A stretch of DNA of 7,310 nt from positions 1 to 7,310 of the forward strand of contig JBKPLX010000176.1 of the NCBI GenBank assembly GCA_046731855.1. Reading direction: 5' to 3'. The stretch is from Udaeobacter sp046731855 (GTDB lineage: Bacteria > Verrucomicrobiota > Verrucomicrobiia > Chthoniobacterales > UBA10450). The position numbers and the translations under genes were made by a program. The notes under the pieces are model-generated. The model was not told where the DNA came from, ran no database searches, and saw nothing but the letters and a program-made list of their open reading frames with translations. This document shows, piece after piece, positions 5,999 to 7,310 of the stretch (positions are counted from its first letter, which is position 1; every line of letters starts with the position of its first letter).

Positions 5999-6050
5999 AC
6001 CGGTTTTGTAGTCTTCTTTACGGGCTGTGGCAAGCCAACAACCAGATGTC

Positions 6051-6065
6051 CATACCACTGGTATG
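6051..6065. promoter_or_regulatory. Perfect dyad, candidate operator before exbB
   Basis: CATACCACTGGTATG is a perfect inverted repeat with 7-bp arms around one central base. It covers the predicted transcription start of the exbB promoter, the usual place for a repressor site. No regulator gene is nearby, so the binding protein is unknown. Confidence 0.4.
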
Positions 6066-6070
6066 TCGAT

Positions 6071-6099
6071 GTAATAGCTAGCATTTGGCGATTTTCCAA
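6071..6099 (-). promoter_or_regulatory. Candidate promoter for the exbB operon
   Basis: On the minus strand TTGGAA (6094-6099) and TATTAC (6071-6076) are 17 bases apart, each with 4 of 6 matches to the sigma-70 consensus. Transcription would start near 6064 and leave a leader of about 66 bases before GTG 5998. It lies just downstream of the preceding gene's stop. Confidence 0.4.
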
Positions 6100-6109
6100 A
6101 TGGCTTCTA

Positions 6110-6625
6110 CTATCGCGAACCCTTCTCTCGAGCCTTAGGAGAAGAACCTGGGCGGACCTTGGCAGCGCTCTTGCCACCTACCAATTTGCCAGACGCATCG
6201 AACACCGAATAGCCGGTCTGCTTCCCCGATACGTCGTAACTGTAAACAATCTTATGCAAAAGCGTGCCGTTTTCGGCGCTTTGAGTTTCTTCCAAGAGAT
6301 GGCCGGCATCATCGTATTTATAACGGCTCTTGAAACGCAAGCGGCCGTCGGCTCCGGAAATTTCGCCGCTGGAAAAGCGCCCCGCATCATCCAATTCGTA
6401 GCGAATCGTCTCGCGCAGTTTGCCATCCGAGTCGGTGGTTGTTGCTACAGCCTTGTGCTGCGCATTGTCGAACTTGTAAACTGTGCGTGAACCGTCCGAG
6501 TGCATTGAAACGGTGACCCGCACAGCGTCGCTCCGCGTTTGTTCCGGAGATTGGCTGGATCCGGTTTGGTTGGCACAGATGACAAGGGCACAAGCCAGTA
6601 TCACCCGTGCTTGGAAAAATTTCAT
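6110..6625 (-). CDS. Secreted protein with four 26-residue YD-like repeats
   Basis: A 171-residue exported protein. MKFFQARVILACALVICANQ is a signal peptide, probably cut around residues 20-25; the Cys residues do not sit in a convincing lipobox. Residues 50-153 form four tandem units of exactly 26 residues, starting at Tyr50, Tyr76, Tyr102 and Tyr128. Each begins Y-x-[FLY]-D-x-[AS], with G or Q next (YKFDNAQ, YELDDAG, YKYDDAG, YSYDVSG) and has a second turn [DNS]-G-[KRT]-L near position 18. This resembles RHS/YD repeats, which build beta-sheet shells in secreted toxins and wall proteins, but four units is tiny and no toxin domain follows. The tail (150-171) is basic. It lies upstream of the exbB operon on the same strand and is divergent from mraZ. 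Function unknown. Confidence 0.8.
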   Translation of the reverse strand: MKFFQARVILACALVICANQTGSSQSPEQTRSDAVRVTVSMHSDGSRTVYKFDNAQHKAVATTTDSDGKLRETIRYELDDAGRFSSGEISGADGRLRFKSRYKYDDAGHLLEETQSAENGTLLHKIVYSYDVSGKQTGYSVFDASGKLVGGKSAAKVRPGSSPKAREKGSR

Positions 6626-6681
6626 GATCCGAGGAGCTTACGGTTGAGGTGAGTAGGCGCAAACGAGCCTGAAGTTTTTTA

Positions 6682-6710
6682 TTGACCGCGCTGTGGGAAG
6701 GTGGTTAAAA
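6682..6710 (+). promoter_or_regulatory. Candidate mraZ promoter
   Basis: TTGACC (6682-6687; 5 of 6 matches to the -35 consensus) and TTAAAA (6705-6710; a weak -10) are 17 bases apart. The start would fall near 6717, leaving a very short leader with GGAG at 6723-6726. The MraZ box overlaps the -10, the start point and the ribosome binding site. Confidence 0.45.
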
Positions 6711-6734
6711 GTGGTGTCAAGTGGAGCAAAATGG
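6701..6734 (+). promoter_or_regulatory. MraZ box: four TGG repeats at 10-bp spacing
   Basis: GTGG occurs at 6701, 6711 and 6721, and ATGG at 6731, exactly 10 bases apart; A-rich bases precede the last three. MraZ is known to bind tandem TGGG-type (E. coli) or AAAGTG-type (mollicute) repeats of about 10-bp period before its own gene. The fourth unit contains the start codon of mraZ, so bound MraZ should block transcription, and the box also lies in the translation-initiation region. Confidence 0.7.
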
Positions 6735-7210
6735 ATGAATTCTCCACTCGATACATGGACAACGATTCTCCACCCGAACGTTTTTATGCCGGCGATTTCC
6801 GGCATTCCATCGATGAGAAAAATCGAATAACGATTCCTTCTCGTTGGCGACGAGACAAGGCAGAAGAATTCATCCTTTTGCCGGAGGCAACGCATCAATT
6901 TCTGCTGGTCATGTCGCCGAAGGAATTCGCGCGGATGAGTTCGGTAGCAGAAACAAATCAGGACGTTTCCGCGCGGGATCGGCGAATTTTTTTGCGCCAT
7001 CTGCATTCACGCGCGCAGCACGCGAGCGCGGACCGGCAAGGGCGTCTTGTTTTGCCTGAAGAGCTTTGCCGGAAGATCGGACTGAAGGATGAAGTTGCCT
7101 TGGTCGGCAACCGAGGGCGCTTTGAGATTTGGAATTTGCAACGCTGGAAACGAGCGCATGAGGAGGAAACAGCTACTTACCAGCACGTGGCAAACGTCAT
7201 TGGCTTATAA
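6731..7210 (+). CDS. mraZ: Transcriptional regulator MraZ
   Basis: A 159-residue double SpoVT-AbrB protein and the usual first gene of the dcw cluster; it forms ring oligomers on nucleoid and operator DNA and regulates its own operon. The two half-domains show the DxxxR signature: DEKNRITIP (28-36) and DRQGRLVLP (108-116). The second repeat continues LKDEVALVGNRGRFEIWN, typical of MraZ. I chose ATG 6731, which has GGAG 4 bases upstream; GTG 6701 would put the start inside the -10, and ATG 6755 has no ribosome binding site. The first 17 residues are an extra acidic extension before the first domain. The next gene follows after 4 bases. Confidence 0.93.
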   Translation: MDEFSTRYMDNDSPPERFYAGDFRHSIDEKNRITIPSRWRRDKAEEFILLPEATHQFLLVMSPKEFARMSSVAETNQDVSARDRRIFLRHLHSRAQHASADRQGRLVLPEELCRKIGLKDEVALVGNRGRFEIWNLQRWKRAHEEETATYQHVANVIGL

Positions 7211-7214
7211 TCAG

Positions 7215-7310
7215 ATGCTTGGTCAAAACGTTATCAACACATTTTGGTTTGAGCGGCCTTTGTGGGTGGCCGTTGATCCGTTTACTGCCGAAGAGGAGGC
7301 ACCCGAAGTG
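7215..7310 (+). CDS. Start of the next dcw gene, probably rsmH (partial)
   Basis: An open frame begins at ATG 7215, 4 bases after the mraZ stop, and runs off the right edge (32 codons, MLGQNVINTFWFERPLWVAV then DPFTAEEEAPEV). In the dcw cluster mraZ is normally followed by rsmH, the 16S rRNA m4C1402 methyltransferase, whose conserved start (HxPVL) would be expected just past the window. The visible residues are not themselves diagnostic. The real start may be an internal codon such as GTG 7266. Confidence 0.4.
   Translation, partial: MLGQNVINTFWFERPLWVAVDPFTAEEEAPEV

Noticed and set aside
5999..6058. Upstream GTG extension of exbB
   Set aside because: It adds 20 residues not typical of ExbB and would start inside the dyad, almost leaderless.
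6701..6730. GTG start for mraZ
   Set aside because: It would be translated from within the -10 and MraZ box; ATG 6731 has GGAG just upstream.
1..7310. CRISPR array or intact mobile element
   Set aside because: No regular long repeat-spacer pattern and no transposase or integrase frame was seen on either strand.

Overview
The window looks like chromosomal DNA of a Gram-negative bacterium. ExbB, ExbD and TonB homologues imply an outer membrane, and mraZ opens a division and cell-wall (dcw) cluster. My best guess is a soil member of the Verrucomicrobiota (Chthoniobacterales-like). That is inference from gene style and from the degenerate TTTTAAC-type octamers in spacers; no 16S or marker search could be run.

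Left part (1-1173). A probable partial reading frame runs off the left edge on the minus strand. Next comes a gene-poor stretch bounded by two near-identical 27-bp copies (26/27) of the 3' end of tRNA-Gly, at 361-387 and 1100-1126. The second copy is the intact tRNA-Gly(UCC) on the minus strand. The roughly 740 bp in between hold a set of back-to-back perfect hairpins and the wreck of an FHA-domain gene whose conserved blocks lie in different frames. The layout resembles a small, decayed integrative element or island at a tRNA att site.

Centre (1282-5998). Six minus-strand genes form one compact block, read right to left: exbB-like, exbD-like, a TonB-like energy transducer, a tiny membrane zinc-ribbon protein, a GuaB3-type IMP dehydrogenase-family enzyme without CBS domains, and fabF. 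Two junctions are 4-bp stop/start overlaps and a third has a single base between stop and start. The exbB-exbD and guaB3-fabF spacers both carry arrays of a degenerate octamer ending in AAC just upstream of the next start codon. The ExbB and ExbD homologues lack the usual acidic residues of the proton path (Glu to Lys, Asp to Asn). A candidate promoter with a perfect 7-bp-arm dyad at its predicted start point lies before exbB.

Right part (6110-7310). A secreted protein made of four 26-residue YD-like repeats lies on the minus strand. Facing away from it is mraZ, preceded by four TGG motifs at exact 10-bp spacing (a MraZ box) that overlap the predicted -10, the ribosome binding site and the start codon. 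The first codons of the next dcw gene, probably rsmH, follow and run off the window.

Together the window joins an energy-transduction operon with nucleotide (GuaB3) and fatty-acid (FabF) housekeeping genes, next to the autoregulated start of the cell-division cluster.
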